64,000 bases of DNA from Platerodrilus igneus (GCA_036346225.1 JARFIW010000968.1:744001-808000); one strand, 5' to 3'; shown: positions 11,460-24,872, counted from the first letter of the stretch. Program-made: numbers and translations. The notes: generated by a model from the letters alone, not told the origin.

Positions 11460-14400
11460 TTAAGGTCATTATGAAATCACAACTTTAGAATTTATCTTGT
11501 TAAATTTGTATTTACTGCAAAACACACTCTTTTAAATTAGTCTGTAAGATAACCTCCACTATCAGAGCTCCTTTTTCAGCTTTCAATAAATTTTTAATTC
11601 GTAGCACGATCGATTTCTTTGACGCGTTTGATTCATTGGTTAATACAAATTTAGGGCAACCTTAAATCATTTACCTCAATTTTAAAGCGACGTTTAGATT
11701 CATATTAAAGCGAAAGCTTTGTACACCACAGGCATAACAAGGAGCCTCTCTGACTAGTACATTTGATTTTGAAGAAAAAAACTAGAAATTGTCGTTTGAA
11801 AAATGAATTGAAGATGCTTTTACGTTTCAACACTGCATCGTTCCGTTCCCTAATGTTTGGTTTTACCTCACCCACCTGCTTTTGTATCCCTGGAGTTTGT
11901 CTATTATTCGAATTTAAAAAGTAACTGATGGAAAAAAGTTTTGTCTAAAGAACTCTGTCATTCATACGCATTGTGCAAGTAATTTATCAGACTTTTAAGA
12001 AGCGGAAATGAGGAAAGATGCTAAAACAACTAAGTTCTTCATTTTCAACTTTATAAAGAGATATTTCTCAATCCTATCTTCTTCAATTTTACGTTTCGCA
12101 CACGTGTTTCAAAAAGCGCCATTAACGTTATTTGAATATGCCGAATTTTTCTGATTGCTGAATAGGTTTAAGAAAATAATAGCGCAATCTCGCAGCTCAA
12201 AACCTACACTTATTTACTCTCGTTTGAAATTGCATTCACCTTTTATCAAACAAACCATATTTGGCTCTGAATGAAGTTGTGCCATTTTCTTTGAATGCAT
12301 TAATTGAAATTGGAATTGTTAAGGTTTCTATCGACTGTAATGGGGTTATTTTCCAGTGGCTTCTCTTTTCATAACGTTTGTATGTTTACTTACATTGAAA
12401 AATTATTTAGTAGTTTTGTCCACTTAAACTCAAACAAAAAGTTCGTTTTTATAGTTGAACGAATATATATTTTTTTACTAAAGTTTTTCAGTTTCACTTC
12501 AATAGCGCAGTTATTTCTTGAACCTGATATTCCAGAGATCCGTTATTCTCTTAACATAAAATCATCTACATCATTTCCTCTAAATTATACCAAATACTTC
12601 CAAAAATCACCATATTGTAGTGTTATAAATTCATTACATAAGGTTAGTAGAGCTTTGTAAAGATGTATACGTTTTCATTTTCTACAACTGTTCCAATATA
12701 CCGTAAAACGTATTCTATTTCCGCTTTTCCAATAAAGGAAACTTGTATATAAACTACATTTATTATAGGGCATCAAAATGAATTGGAAAGCAGCAGCCGT
12801 AACTCTCGGGAGAATGTGTATCCTCATTGTTAAACGATTTTTATTGGCTTCATATTTTGCTCATAATTTCCGGTTAAGTATCTAGAAAATTACATAATGC
12901 TAACTATATTTAAATATTGAACTTAATACGCTTTTCTGCAAAACGAACCGTGAAAAATATGTTTTCTACTAAATTTACATACAACTAGAAGGTCACAAGC
13001 TATATTATTTAAAAAACTTGCCAAATAAATCGCCAACGATGTACGTAATTTTAAATTTGACCTTCTTCTACCTACTTACAACTGCGATTCATCGTTAAAC
13101 AAAAAGAAATTGTATTACTTGTGTCATTATAGCTTTACTGTCAAGCTTCCTACGACTTAGGCAACGCTAAGAAATTTGATAACAAGATTAAGCTATTTTT
13201 GGCAACATTTATTTTTGCAATCAAATTTTAAAGGTGAAAATAAATAATCTTAAGAATTTTAAGGTCTTTCCGCTATTAATTCAGGTATTCACTATTGTTT
13301 TTATATAAAACAAAATATGATAATTAAAGTGCTAATTTTTAGTTGTAATAATTTTAAGCCTTTTTGCGCTATCGATTGAGTTATAAAATGTGATCTAGCA
13401 ACAATAGAAGTGATACAGTTTGCACTCAGATTTATGATAATTTAAAATATTCGTTCAAGTGTCTTACAAAAGGGTATATAATAAGAGCTGCAATGAATTT
13501 CTATGGCATATAATAAAATTTGGTGTTAAGCAAAAGTAATAAACATAAAATGTTAAGAAAAAGAAGTCATCTTGGCACAAATCCTAACCCGCAAGAATTA
13601 ATTTTATTAGTAACGCTAGGGATATGAAGCTAAGCTTCGTATTGGCTAAATGAATACATGTTTTACGTATATCTTTCATTCAGTATCTAGACAAAAATTT
13701 TCTTATAAGAAAGACTTTCATTTTGCTGAAATAAATTTGCATAGATTCTTAATATAAAAGTGCAATGAGGAAAAGGTTACGTACCCACTAGTTCTTCCAT
13801 TCAAATAAATTTCAACATTTACGAGATGACGGCGATTTTGAAACAAATTTGCTATTAATCAAAAAAATATATAAAGCGTTTATTAATTAATATGATAAGG
13901 ATTGATGTCAAGAAAATGAAGTCAATTTTGCATCCTTCAGAGCGCTTGACAATTGAAATGTTTTATGATCTAAAACTAATCTTGTTGGTTTGGAGGGCAT
14001 GCCTCCTTGCAGATTTTAATACTTTGATAGAACGTAGTTTTCTAAACAAAAAGGTTGTTTATAATCGGAATTAGACGTTGTGTATAAAACTAAATTTACT
14101 TTAAAAAAATTGTTGCTGCTGTTCTACGAAATAGTGAAACAATTTAAAAATACTCGAGTTCTATAAAATAAATGTCTAGCAATTTACAAGAGTGTTTTAC
14201 AGTTAGTTGGATTTTCGCTGATTTTAAAAACCGCAATGAGACCAGCATATTCTAAATTAATTTAGGCAAAGGCAATTTTTTAGGGCTTCAATTAGTACTT
14301 TATATATTCCTTGAATTACTACTTATAATAGTACTTTAAATATTAGTTCTACTCACATGCTAGTTCACACTCCATTAAAATATGTTTGACTTAATTCTAC

Positions 14401-15235
14401 TGTGATTGAATTTGTTGCAAAATACCTTTTTTTTACTTAGACCTGGTGAAGGTTTTGTATAATTTTATTCAAGAACAATCCTAGTAAAAAAAATGTGTGC
14501 TCAAAGTTTAAAGCATTAAAGGAATGTTGAGTCTGGAGTTAATTCAAGGCTATTGCGTTCAAAAGTAAGATTAGCTTTTGAGTTTGTTTCTCTGTAAAGC
14601 ACTTAATGAAAATATTTAAATCAACACTTTGTATTTAATAATTTCATTATTAGAAGTTGTAGCTTTAAGGTTTAATCAATTCAAAGCTTTATTTAGGACA
14701 TTCTTTATAACAAAAAGCAATTTACACATATCTTTGATGAAATATATATTTTTAAAGAATAGGCATATTAGTGAGAGATATCGAAAACTAAAATTTGGTT
14801 ATAATTTATATTCTAAAAGGCCTTACGTCACAAACAAACATGAATTGTCCTCCAAATTTGCTTAGAATATATTCATCGCCCAGTATTATAAATCTCGGCA
14901 TCGTTCACATCTTCGTCTGTTCCTAACACAAGCATTTTAAATTAATTAATTCCTCAAATATATCTTATTAATTTTTTGATGTATCTCGTTTTAGAACTTT
15001 ACTGGGAATTTTATCGAGATAAGAAATTAGTGTTTTGAAAATATTTGATTACAAGCTTTTTAGAAGGTTTTTATATTTTATTTATGAGTTTGTCAAGTCA
15101 ATATTTCAAAGAACTGTTATCTTTGAAATTTGTGTGTTTAAAAAGAACACTTGATCATCAAAATTTCAGAAGAGAATAAAATACGCACCTATTTTTAAAC
15201 AAAATGTAACTGCAGACTTTTTAAGTAGTCTTTCC
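11460..15235. other. AT-rich stretch without recognised gene
   Basis: Nearly 3.8 kb with no recognisable gene. A 118-codon frame at 12,304-12,660 is Phe/Ser/Leu-rich and lacks any family motif. One dispersed repeat copy lies at 13,185-13,420. Confidence 0.5.
13185..13420. repeat. Dispersed repeat, copy 2
   Basis: Partner of 7,500-7,725 in the same orientation. The pair is moderately diverged with small indels, so it is an older interspersed repeat of unknown class. Confidence 0.65.
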
Positions 15236-15239
15236 TGAT

Positions 15240-15300
15240 ATGCGTGTATGTATATATGTGTGTGTGCGCGTGCGTGTGTGTGCATGTATGTATGTACGTA
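15240..15300. repeat. GT/ATGT-rich simple sequence
   Basis: Imperfect run of TGTG, TGCG and TATG steps. Low complexity; the open frame through it is not a credible gene. Confidence 0.7.
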
Positions 15301-15320
15301 TAATCATTTATTTTTATTAT

Positions 15321-16594
15321 ATATATTGCTATGATAGCAAGGTTATTCAAGGTTATATAAGGTTACAATGTAGGAATACTTCATGTAAATATCATAAAAA
15401 ACGCGAGAACCAAACATTTAAATTATAAAATTTTTATAATTCATTCATTATGCAAAAAGCAAATACAAATCACCCTGTATAAAATTAATAACAAGCTACA
15501 ATTAATCAAAAGAGGCTCATTTGGTAATAATTTCACCACATTCATTTAAATAAATAATTGCGGAAGCAATCCAATCATTTTTAGAACATTTATGACATTT
15601 TTAAGCTTAAAATCAAATCAAAATTCTACATATTTGAAGAAAAATAAAGATAAAATGAAATTTTTTTCAATCTAAACGCAGTCGCGTAAAAAAGTCAATA
15701 ATCGCATGCAATTTATACCTGTTTGTATAGGCAAACAATTAAAACAAGCACATTAGATAAACTATGGGTATTAGAAGCAAGGGAGTACGTGCCATTTGAA
15801 ACGTACATGAAATACCATTTGTTGATCAAATCTCGCTAGAAAGTTCCGATATACGTGTAATTTGAAACGTACATAAGGTGCCTGACTTGGTAAAATAACC
15901 ATGTGTAGCAACACGCTAAGCTGCTGGTAAACAACCCCAAGCTACTGAATGAACGCCAGATTTGGTCCAAGAGCTTCCGGCAAGAAGAAAAACGGAGAAA
16001 TATAAAGTCAGAGCTATTTTTTTAAATTTATAGTATGTTATATTGATAATACTACATAATTTGTATATTCAGAAGTGAGCTTAAAAGTTGTAACAAAAAT
16101 ACTTTTGTGTAAAGGGTCAACAAAAATTTGGTTGGTACCTAAAAGTATAATTAAGAAGGGGGATATCTCTTTGAACGTTCAACGAAACTATTCGTAGTAA
16201 AATACAATCTTTTTTGCTGGCTTTAATTGCTATAAAAAGGTGTAAAAAGCTATAACCTTAGTAAAGAGCTAATTCGATAGACATATTTATTTAAATTTGA
16301 TTTAAAAGTTGTATCAAGAGTAATTGATATTAAAAAGCGAGATTTGTAAATTGTAATTTTGTTTATTTCATTATACAAATTTTGGTGAATTTAATTTGTC
16401 TTATGCGGGGATATTGAGTGTTGGAGAAGAGTGAGTAAAAATTCTCTGTTATCATATCGTTGTTCACTCTGTGTGTGGTATCACTGAGCTAGTCGAGACA
16501 TAAATTGTTAATTTTAAATCATTCTAAAGGCAAAGAGAGGTGGCGATCAGCAGGCAATTGATCGTTGTACATCTGACCAAGGGTGATATCCTAG

Positions 16595-16602
<8 letters not shown>
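15321..16602. mobile_element. Candidate (TA)n-bounded repeat element
   Basis: The left edge reads ATATATTGCTATGATA (15,321-15,336). The right edge read on the minus strand is ATATATTGCTAGGATAT (ending near 16,602), directly next to a (TA)n tract. These ends match over about 12 of 15 bases and recur elsewhere in the window beside (TA)n. The 1.25 kb interior has no recognised coding region. Calling it an element is an inference from the end motifs. Confidence 0.4.

Positions 16603-16638
<36 letters not shown>
16597..16638. repeat. (TA)n microsatellite
   Basis: About 21 TA units, adjoining the motif CCTAGCAATAT on its left. Confidence 0.95.
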
Positions 16639-16640
<2 letters not shown>

Positions 16641-16745
16641 ATGTTATATAGATGTCATTTAATGTTTATATAATTGTAAACTTTATAATCGTAAGTAACT
16701 ATATAATTTTATCATATAAATGTTAAATTATAGACTTTTAGTATC

Positions 16746-16780
16746 CTGATGAAGAAAATAAACATTTTCGAAAGCTTGAA
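16746..16780 (+). other. Hammerhead-like relic
   Basis: CTGATGA at 16,746-16,752 is followed by a possible stem II (GAAAAT/ATTTTC, loop AAAC) and GAAAGC at 16,770. This is the CTGATGA-stem-GAAA order of a hammerhead core, but stem I does not pair and no GTC/NUH cleavage triplet fits. It resembles hammerhead-derived remnants left by Penelope-like or retrozyme-like elements. Confidence 0.35.
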
Positions 16781-16874
16781 ATGGTTATAAGAAGTTTATA
16801 TTAAATCCATGCCCAATCTGACTGTATTCCCAATATTTATCTTGCTTATACATTATAAAAACAGTCAATATTAC

Positions 16875-16880
<6 letters not shown>

Positions 16881-16917
<37 letters not shown>
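16881..16917. repeat. (TA)n microsatellite with TTGCTGTAA junction
   Basis: About 18 TA units ending in TATATTGCTGTAACATC, another instance of the recurrent junction motif. Confidence 0.95.
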
Positions 16918-16919
<2 letters not shown>

Positions 16920-17468
16920 CTGTAACATCAATTATACAGGACTACAGAGTACACACCTTTCTAGCATATATACATAAAATAAAACCTTTGTAAATCAGTT
17001 CGAGCTTTTAAAAAGTGTAAGTTCTTTATCAGGAAACTGCACATTCTCTTATGTATATATCACATAACGTGATCTTATTTTTGCCTTATAGAGTATGCCG
17101 CGCTTATGTGTTTAGTACTTAATTTTCTACCTATTGTTGCAAAAGCTGTCCGCAAGCTATGTGTTCGAATGTTCGTACGCAGCTTTAGTGTGTCACGCTC
17201 ACTAACAAGGGAACCAACGCAAATTTCAAAAAGCTACATAAAAATACATAAAAAAAGTTTACTGGACAATCTTAGATATATTAATACGAGACGCCCAAGA
17301 AGCATACTGCGATTATTCAAAGAACTGCTATCCTAACTCGTCCATTATAACTTCTCAACCTATGACTAAAATCAATTAAAGTGTCTTGTAGTAATGTGTC
17401 TATTGTTCGCTTACTTCAAAGCCTGCTCTACTCGTGTAGTCATGATATAAAGCCATCCATATCATATT
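16920..17468. other. Stretch without recognised gene
   Basis: A 76-codon frame at 17,106-17,336 is Arg/Ser/Lys-rich but matches nothing I know. No RNA gene is seen. Confidence 0.4.
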
Positions 17469-18138
17469 GAACGGTTGCGGAGAATTCATCGAAAACAATT
17501 CTTGGAAACACAATTTATCAAATATAATTAACTAAATCTCAATTCATTGAAACAACAATCCATTGAATGGACAATTACTGGAAATGCAATTTATCGAATC
17601 AACAATTCATCGAAAGCGGAATTAATGGAAATTTATTTAGAATAATATATTTGTTATTCTATTTGTTTTAAGTCCAAATATGTTTAATTTGTCTATATAG
17701 TTAAAAACGTGGCGAGACACTTCACCCACCGACCACTTTCCCCACCCGTCTTTTTGTACTACATCGCCCATCTGGAAACTCAGTAAGCCGAATGTGACCA
17801 CTTTGACCAACTTCTGGTATGTACCATAACGCGGAACGCGACCACTTCCGTCAACTTATAACTAAGCACACTGCGCCCAATAAAACCATTTCGCCCACTC
17901 TTTGACTAGAGACACTATAATCATCTCGACCACTTCCCCCAACTTCTGTATAGGTCCACAACGCCCAAAATAAGTTCGCACGGGGCTAGAAAATGCGTAC
18001 ATAATAGTTGTTTAATTGTAGTTAAGTTGACGACCCGGTAATAGCTTTGCACAAATCGCCGAAAACATTAAAAAAACCTTGAATTGAATGACTGTGTATA
18101 GATCTGTCAAAACCAAGCTTAAAAAAGTATCCAAAAAG

Positions 18139-18280
18139 GTACATGTGTGAAGATAGTATTGAGGTAAGGTTGCCGTTAGAAATGTTTTACTACTAAAAAG
18201 AACTGACAGAAGAGTACATGTGTGGAGATAGTGTTGAGGTTAGGTTACCATTTGAAATGGTTTATTCTCAAGAAACAGAA
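18139..18280. repeat. 75-bp tandem duplication
   Basis: GTACATGTGTGAAGATAGT at 18,139 recurs as GTACATGTGTGGAGATAGT at 18,214, and the similarity extends for about 65 bp (TTGAGGT, AGGTT, GAAATG). It lies in the loop of the foldback-like element. Confidence 0.8.
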
Positions 18281-18508
18281 TATCTCTTTGTGTAGATTAC
18301 ACTTTGTGGTGGTTCGCGAAATAATTTGGCCATTTGCTTATTCAACTTAATTACAAATTCATAAAAATTATTATGTAAGCATTTTCAGACTTCGCGTTTA
18401 CTGATTTTGGACGTTGTGGTGCTATTTTGGACATTATGGACCTATACACAAGTTGGGCGAAGTGGTCGAGGTGGTCGTTGACTCTAGTAAAAAGTGGGCG
18501 AACTTGTG

Positions 18509-18509
<1 letters not shown>

Positions 18510-18562
<53 letters not shown>
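18510..18562. repeat. (TA)n microsatellite
   Basis: About 26 TA units lying between the inner and outer parts of the right foldback arm. The open frames reading Ile-Tyr repeats through it are artefacts. Confidence 0.95.
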
Positions 18563-18568
<6 letters not shown>

Positions 18569-18774
18569 GTTCTTGAAAAATGTTAATATACTTCTTATAA
18601 CGCAAATTTTCAATTAATTCTCCTTTCGATGACTTGTTGATTTGATAAATTGTGTTCGATTAAATGTCCATTCGATGGATTGTTACTTCGATGAATTGCG
18701 ATTTGGTTAATTGTATTCGATGAATTGTGTTTCGATAAATTGTTTTTTATGAATTTTCCTAGATTCCATTTAGA

Positions 18775-21115
18775 AGTGTTTTTGCTTTTTCTGTCGAGAA
18801 GATTATATCTATCGGGTCAAATATGGTTTTGATGATTTTTTAGGTAAAGGATTTAAGATGTGTGGATAATCTGTAGATTTCGGACAAAGCAAAATATGTT
18901 ATTTGATAAATACGTATGTTCAAGACCTCACTATTTGAGCAGCCATCTTTACATTTCGTTAAATAGATAAAAAATACTGATCTACAACTTGACCACATGA
19001 ATTATTGGGTAGGTACTGTTCTAAAAAATTCTCGTAGAATGCGTCTTATTAATCTTGTTTGGTGAATTGCGCAAAATACAAGATATATGACGTATATTGT
19101 AGCAGATAAAAGTGAAGGTGAATGAAATTATCAATGTATGTTCTCAAAATACCCGAGTTTGAGTCAGAGAATAAAGGAATATATCTCAAAATTCTTAAAT
19201 TTTGTATAACAGGTATAATTCATGCTTGGAATGTTGGTAATTTTTCCCACGTAGTTTAGCGCAAAGAATTATATATGGACTTTGAGATAATATTATAAGT
19301 TGCTTCTTATGTAATAAATTATTATTTATCTTGTTGAAAACAATAATTATATTTTTATGATCCCAAATAATAGCGTTGTGCTATAATGAACATAATAAAA
19401 AACGAGCTTGCCTTATATGTAAGAGAATGAATAACAACTCTCACTTGAATTTACTGTTAATCAATTATTCTATAGGTAAATGAACCTTTGTAACTACAAA
19501 GCATGCATCAGCAACCCGCATTTTGTCAGTATAAGAATACAAATGTGTAGTTCAATTAGAACAATTTGTTAGTTCCGATGAATGACTCTTTCCCGCTCTA
19601 GTTTTTTTTTTGAGAAACAGGAAATCTCAGTTTAATTAATTGGTTTCTTTGATGATGATGTCAGCAGTAAATGATCGATCCAGCCATTGTACTAAAAATT
19701 GTCCCGAGTAAATTTTTGAATGATGCTTACTTATAGTTAATGGTGTTCAACACCATCTGAATTATACTTACTAAACCAATTCAAAAATGAAACGATTATG
19801 ATGTTCAAGCACAGTTTGGAAATACTAGCGGTTGATCAAATGCTGTTATTTAGATGAGAAGGTGGCAAGGATGTTGGCACTGTGACGGACCTGTAAAGGA
19901 CCTGAAAATTTGAAATAACAGCAGCTGTATGAGCAAATTCTAAATAAATACAAAAATTTAAGACAGTTTGTTATGAAGATAAAAGCTTCTTGCAGCTTGT
20001 TAAGCCAAAGATCTCCTAGAGAATTATGTCGTACTAGTGTGAAAAATTGTTTGATTTTTACAAGGAATGTTCAATAAGGACGTTTATTTCTTATTTCAGA
20101 AATTTGCAGGCTAACAATTTGTTCTTTATTGAGTTCAATGCACTTATTTCGTTTTTTCATCAAAGACCAGCTTCATACCACCTTTTTTTATGCGTTTGAT
20201 TTCGCAAAGAGGATTTGCTCATTAGGCAATCTCAAATATTACTTTTTCTTCAAGAACTGGGTGAATACATTAGCTGATTCCGGCAGGTTATTTTGCTATT
20301 ACAAAATCAAAGCGGTCTTTTTTCATAACAAGTTGTACGATAGAGTTGCTCAAATAGCCAAAAGAACGTTCGCTGCTCAAACAACTGCGTTGCATTCCGT
20401 ATACAATTGGCACTATTGAGAATTGTGTTTTGCCATGAACTCTGTAGATCTAAAGAATGCATGTAATGCTAAACCGTCAGGTGCAGCCTTAAGCTATGAA
20501 TAATGACGTAATGAAACAAACTTTTTGCTTTCTGTGATAAAAAGTTTTTTTAAACCTTCTACATGATTATTTACACTGCATCCTCAAATTAAGGAGATAA
20601 GAAAAACCACGAGTAATTGCTCCAAATACTCTCTAGCCCGATTATGACTTTGTTAAAAGTGGCTTTTTGGTTACAAATGCAAAATGGTACTTTAACCAAC
20701 TACAAAAGTATTTTTAAATTCCCTCATTTGAAATCCTTGCAGCATTATTTTTTATTCGTCAATGAAGTTGTACCTGCGCACGTTTTGTTTATTTCTTTCA
20801 TCAGTTCGAGCGAATTTTATCTGAAGGATGTCTCAAACATTTGATAAAACACGCGAATTATTTATCGAAACAACTGTTTTTTACCAAAAGTTTCTGTAGT
20901 TGTAGCATCGGTAGTTCTTTTGTACTGTCTGATATCTCTTACAAATGTTCTAACAATATTTGATTTTTCTGATAATTTGTATGATGAAACAATTTTGAGA
21001 CATGTTACAGACTTTTCTCCAGATTTTTTCAAACCGTTGTTCCATAGTTTTACACAGAATTTTATACGCTAATTAAGGTGAAATTTGCTACACCCTAAAT
21101 AAACCCTTAACCCTT
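18775..21115. other. AT-rich stretch without recognised gene
   Basis: A 96-codon frame (20,129-20,419) and a 75-codon frame (20,617-20,844) show no family motif on either strand. The region could hold an eroded transposase, but I cannot support that. Confidence 0.45.
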
Positions 21116-21117
21116 AC

Positions 21118-21612
21118 ATAATTCGGCGACGGAGTCGAGTTCTCTAGGAATCGCGGTCCGGGTTCTCAGCAGATTGTCATCACATGGATCTTCTAATTCT
21201 AGTACTACCCTAAAAGAAAAAGGTAAGAGAGGTGGGGACAATAGTTAGGTCGCTACATCGAAAAATACGCACTAAGCGTCACTCCGACCAAAATACAACC
21301 GCTCCAGTTGAATCCCGGCACTAAAGTTTGTAATTCTCGGCAGAAATGGTTCAAGGTACAATAAATTTTACATCATTCCCCAAGCGCGATAAAAAATCCT
21401 CCGAGTCCGTATCTTCGCGTATCTATGCATATTAACACATTCTGTTCTTACAACTGATTAGTAACTTATAAACATGACCGGATTCAAAAAACAAGGGAAT
21501 TTCTTTAACTGTTAAACAAAACACAGTAAATTTAATGAATATACAGTGTGGAAACTAGTTATCTAACAATTGAAAAAGCATGCTACGGGTTAAATTACTC
21601 AACACTTAACAA
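21118..21612. repeat. Long direct repeat, copy 1
   Basis: About 490 bp aligning in direct orientation with 24,385-24,872. Shared blocks: GTCCGGGTTCTCAGCAGA, AGGTAAGAGAGGTGGG/AGGTAAAGGGAGGTGGG, ACATCGAAAAA, TTTATGCATATTAA-type, ACATGACCGG, AAGGAAATTTCTTTA-type and CGGGTTAAAT. It is more GC-rich than its surroundings. The pair could be old LTRs about 3.27 kb apart or two copies of a dispersed repeat; no TG...CA ends, primer site or pol motifs decide this. Confidence 0.75.
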
Positions 21613-24384
21613 TCGCGATACTACTACAAAAAGCGAAAAAAGAAAACGAAAAAAGGTCTTCTTATTCCCCGAAGTCCGAACAACTACTTATAGCCTAAAG
21701 CCATCAATAACAAATAAAGTTTATAGCTACCACTTGATTTTTTTCTTGAAACTGCGCACTCTAAATCTGGAAACGGAAAAAAACGTGTCTACTAATTTCT
21801 CGACTACCTTACGCGCACAGTAATCCTTTGCCACAATTCCCGCTAGCAACTTATATTGTCGGAAAACAAAAGTCTTGCCTTAACCTAAAATCTTACAATT
21901 CTAAATTAAGTTCTAAGTCTTAAAATATAACTAATTATTTTTTCAAGATTTTTTTGTTATATACTATTAACATTTTTAATATATTAAACAGTATATAAAA
22001 TTATTTACAAAAGTATTTAGATCACACCCTGCCTATTTGGCATCTGAATTAAACAAATTTTTAATAATTTTCCGTAACTGCTCTTACAAGTAGTAAATCT
22101 AAAGCCAGTTAGATTCTTTCTTTCAACTTTTATTTTTTTACCCAAGCTATATAGTTTACAGTTTCAAAACATCAATTATTTAAAGTTTTTCTAAGAATTT
22201 TGCACAATTATAAGATCAAAAATATTTTTTCAAGTCAAACTCGAAATAGCGCTAAAATCCCAGACAATATTCAAGAAAAATCTCAAGATAATTTTCAAAA
22301 ATAATCCCAAGAAAAAGGCAGTATCCCAAAATAGTTCCCAAAAGTATTCCCAAGATAAAGATGAAATTATAAGATGATTTTTAAAAATAACCCGACGATA
22401 AAGATAAAATTATAAATAAAGGCGTAGATATACTTAACACTAAGTTCAAAGAGTGGTTTCGTAGAGGCGTTAAAGGGGGTTCTTGTGCCCAAAATAGAGG
22501 TTCGAAAAGCAATATCCGTTCTGTTTAACGCACAGGGACGGGTTTACTGTACGGGATCGCCTGTGCCCCAGGTGTAAAGTCGATAAGATATGCTATAGGC
22601 AAACAAATTAAGAACACGGCCAACGCCTTGGACAAGGTCTGGGGCGACGCATGACTAAAACGAATCTCAGCATGGCCCAGTGCAGTGAGTTGCCTGGTTC
22701 CTATACCATAAGGCGACTAACACATGTCTCCAAGTAAAAAAACAAGAAGTCTGATTAGCCGCATATCAAGCAAAAGAATCAAAAATAGAACCACGCGCCA
22801 CTATTATCAAAAGTAGACATGCTCTACCCAAGGGCATCAAAAATCGATAAGAGAAAGGCAAATTCACACCACCATCAGCCAGAGCAGTATAAAAAAGCAA
22901 CATCATCTCACCCATATGTTAGACAGAGAAAGATAAAAAAATGCAATAAAATTTCTAGGTTACAAATAAAGAAGAAAGAGGTAAAGGAGAACGGAATAGT
23001 ATAAGAGCGAAAACTCCTGATTGAAGACACAAGAATTGGAAATATTCCTATATTTGCAAATGCAAACATTTACTTTTTCCAACATAGGGATGGTTGCCGA
23101 CTACGATGTTTACCCTATTTGAAAACATTAACTCAAAATCATCTCCGACAAGTGCTAAAGGTTTATTGCGTTATTCATGCCAAAAGTATATGAATCATAA
23201 ATGGAGGGGGGGGGGGAAGTAAAAATAATAACCGATAAAATGCCAGAGAACTTACTAATGATCTTTGAATATTTAAAAAGCCGACAAGATAAAAAATATA
23301 AGAGGCGTATTGTACAAATGAAAAATCAAAGTCTTAAAAATGACAATTTAATTAAAAGCAAAATATCAAAAGAATGAAGAAATTTACAAAACCTGCTGTT
23401 TTACCAGTTTCAATATGAAAGCTAGAATGGGCGTTCAATGTAAGATAATAAGAAAAGTAACTAAAAGGTAAGGATAGCAGTGATTATGAGGTATAAAATA
23501 TTTTACAATACAAGATATATTTAACAAGGTAAATGAAAAGTATTAATTATTGTGGAGGAGTACCACCGGCAAACGATTTTAGCTTCCTTAAATGCCAGTT
23601 ATCTTGTGGGTTATCATAGAAATCTTCTAATTTGTAGATAAATAGATCAGTAACCCGTCTTACTTTACATAAAATGAAATTTAAAGGTAATTTAACAGAA
23701 AATTTATAGGTTCGAAGCAAACTACTTTTATTTTGAGTGTAAATAATTCATTTTAAAGTTTAAATTTTTAATTCTTACAAAGAAAATTTTTATAAAGCAA
23801 ACTTACGAGTTTATTACTAGAAATTCGGCAAATAAGAATTAATTCAATAAATAAGTAAACCAAATATGTTACAAACGCCTGTTAAAAATAAACAATTTTA
23901 CGATTTAAACGAAAAAATGACGATTTTTAACTTCGAAACCTTAAATGTATACACAAAAATCAAACTAGGGTAAATTTTTCAGACTCGTCAAAAATTACGG
24001 GTATTTATTCCACTAAAATTTACATAAGCGGCAAGTACACCTTAATATAAAAATTTTATTCTGCAAGGGCAAATAGAAATAAGTCCGAGTCATTTATAAA
24101 ACACGTTAAAATAATTACAGTGATAGTTTAAAAGAAACCATTTCAATTGGCGCTAATCGTGAAAATAAACTACTTATAGGTTACGTCTAAAAGCGCTATT
24201 GCGTATAACAATTTTTAATTGTTTACTTCAACATGACGTAAATCCCGCTAAATATATGCAAAAACAACAATTTTAATTCCTTCACTTTATTAGAACTTTG
24301 CCATACCCTTACATAATAAATTTTATGATTTAGGCATGCAAATTTTTATACCAAGTTTATAACTGGATTTTACTTACAGTTTTG
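21613..24384. other. Interior between the long direct repeats
   Basis: No gag or pol motif is recognised. A GC-richer island at about 22,480-22,720 stands out from its AT-rich surroundings, with open stretches on both strands but no recognisable protein. An 11-base G run lies near 23,206. Confidence 0.4.
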
Positions 24385-24872
24385 TTCTCCGGCGTCGGAG
24401 ACGGGTTCTCAGGCAGTCGTGGTCCGGGTTCTCAGCAGACTTTTGTCACATGGCTTTTCCATTTCTAGTAGTGCCCTAAAATGATAAGGTAAAGGGAGGT
24501 GGGACCAACATTAGGTCACCACATCGAAAAACACGCTCTAAACGGCATTTCTACCAAAACACAACCGCTTTAGTTGAGTCCTGGTAAAGTAAAGTCCGTC
24601 ATTTCCGGCAGAAATAGTTCGCAATACAAAAATTTGACATCATTTTCCAGATCGTAATAGAAAATCTCCGGAGACGGTATCTTCACGTATTTATGCATAT
24701 TAAAAAATTTTATTTTTACTTATAAACTAAACATGACCGGTTTCAGGTAACAAGGAAATTTCTTTAGCCTTTATACAAAGCACAATAAATTTAATAAAAA
24801 TAAAAAGTGAAAACTTGTTATCCATTAATGGAACAGGAATGTTCCGGGTTAAATCACTTAAAATGTAACAAA
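24385..24872. repeat. Long direct repeat, copy 2
   Basis: Partner of 21,118-21,612 in the same orientation with many substitutions and small indels, so the duplication is not recent. Confidence 0.75.

Larger units (their letters stand above)
17469..18770. mobile_element. Foldback-like element with long composite inverted arms
   Basis: The outer left arm (17,469-17,635) and outer right arm (18,600-18,768) are inverted copies of each other. Each is built from a short internal repeat, on one strand close to TTCGATGAATTGT, repeated about a dozen times with variations. The inner left arm near 17,885-17,970 pairs in inverse with 18,415-18,507. Shared blocks include TTCGCCCACT, GACTAGAG, CTCGACCACTT, CCCAACTT and GTATAGGTCCA. 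The loop contains a 75-bp tandem duplication. No transposase is visible. Long arms made of internal subrepeats fit foldback elements; the parent superfamily is unknown. Confidence 0.75.

Noticed and set aside
12304..12660. 118-codon open frame on the + strand
   Set aside because: Phe/Ser/Leu-rich, AT-driven composition, no motif, no splice context or homologous pattern that I recognise.
18351..18617. Open frames with Ile-Tyr repeats on both strands
   Set aside because: They only translate the (TA)n tract. The same applies to frames at 34,764-34,976, 47,931-48,116 and 48,276-48,515.
20129..20844. Possible hAT/ZBED-like transposase relic
   Set aside because: Translations in both strands gave no conserved block that I could match with confidence.
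22560..22720. GC-richer island as a tRNA or rRNA fragment
   Set aside because: No cloverleaf, A/B box or rRNA helix that I can recognise.
23206..23216. Run of 11 G as a G-quadruplex
   Set aside because: A single G run without the repeated G tracts needed; probably a simple homopolymer.
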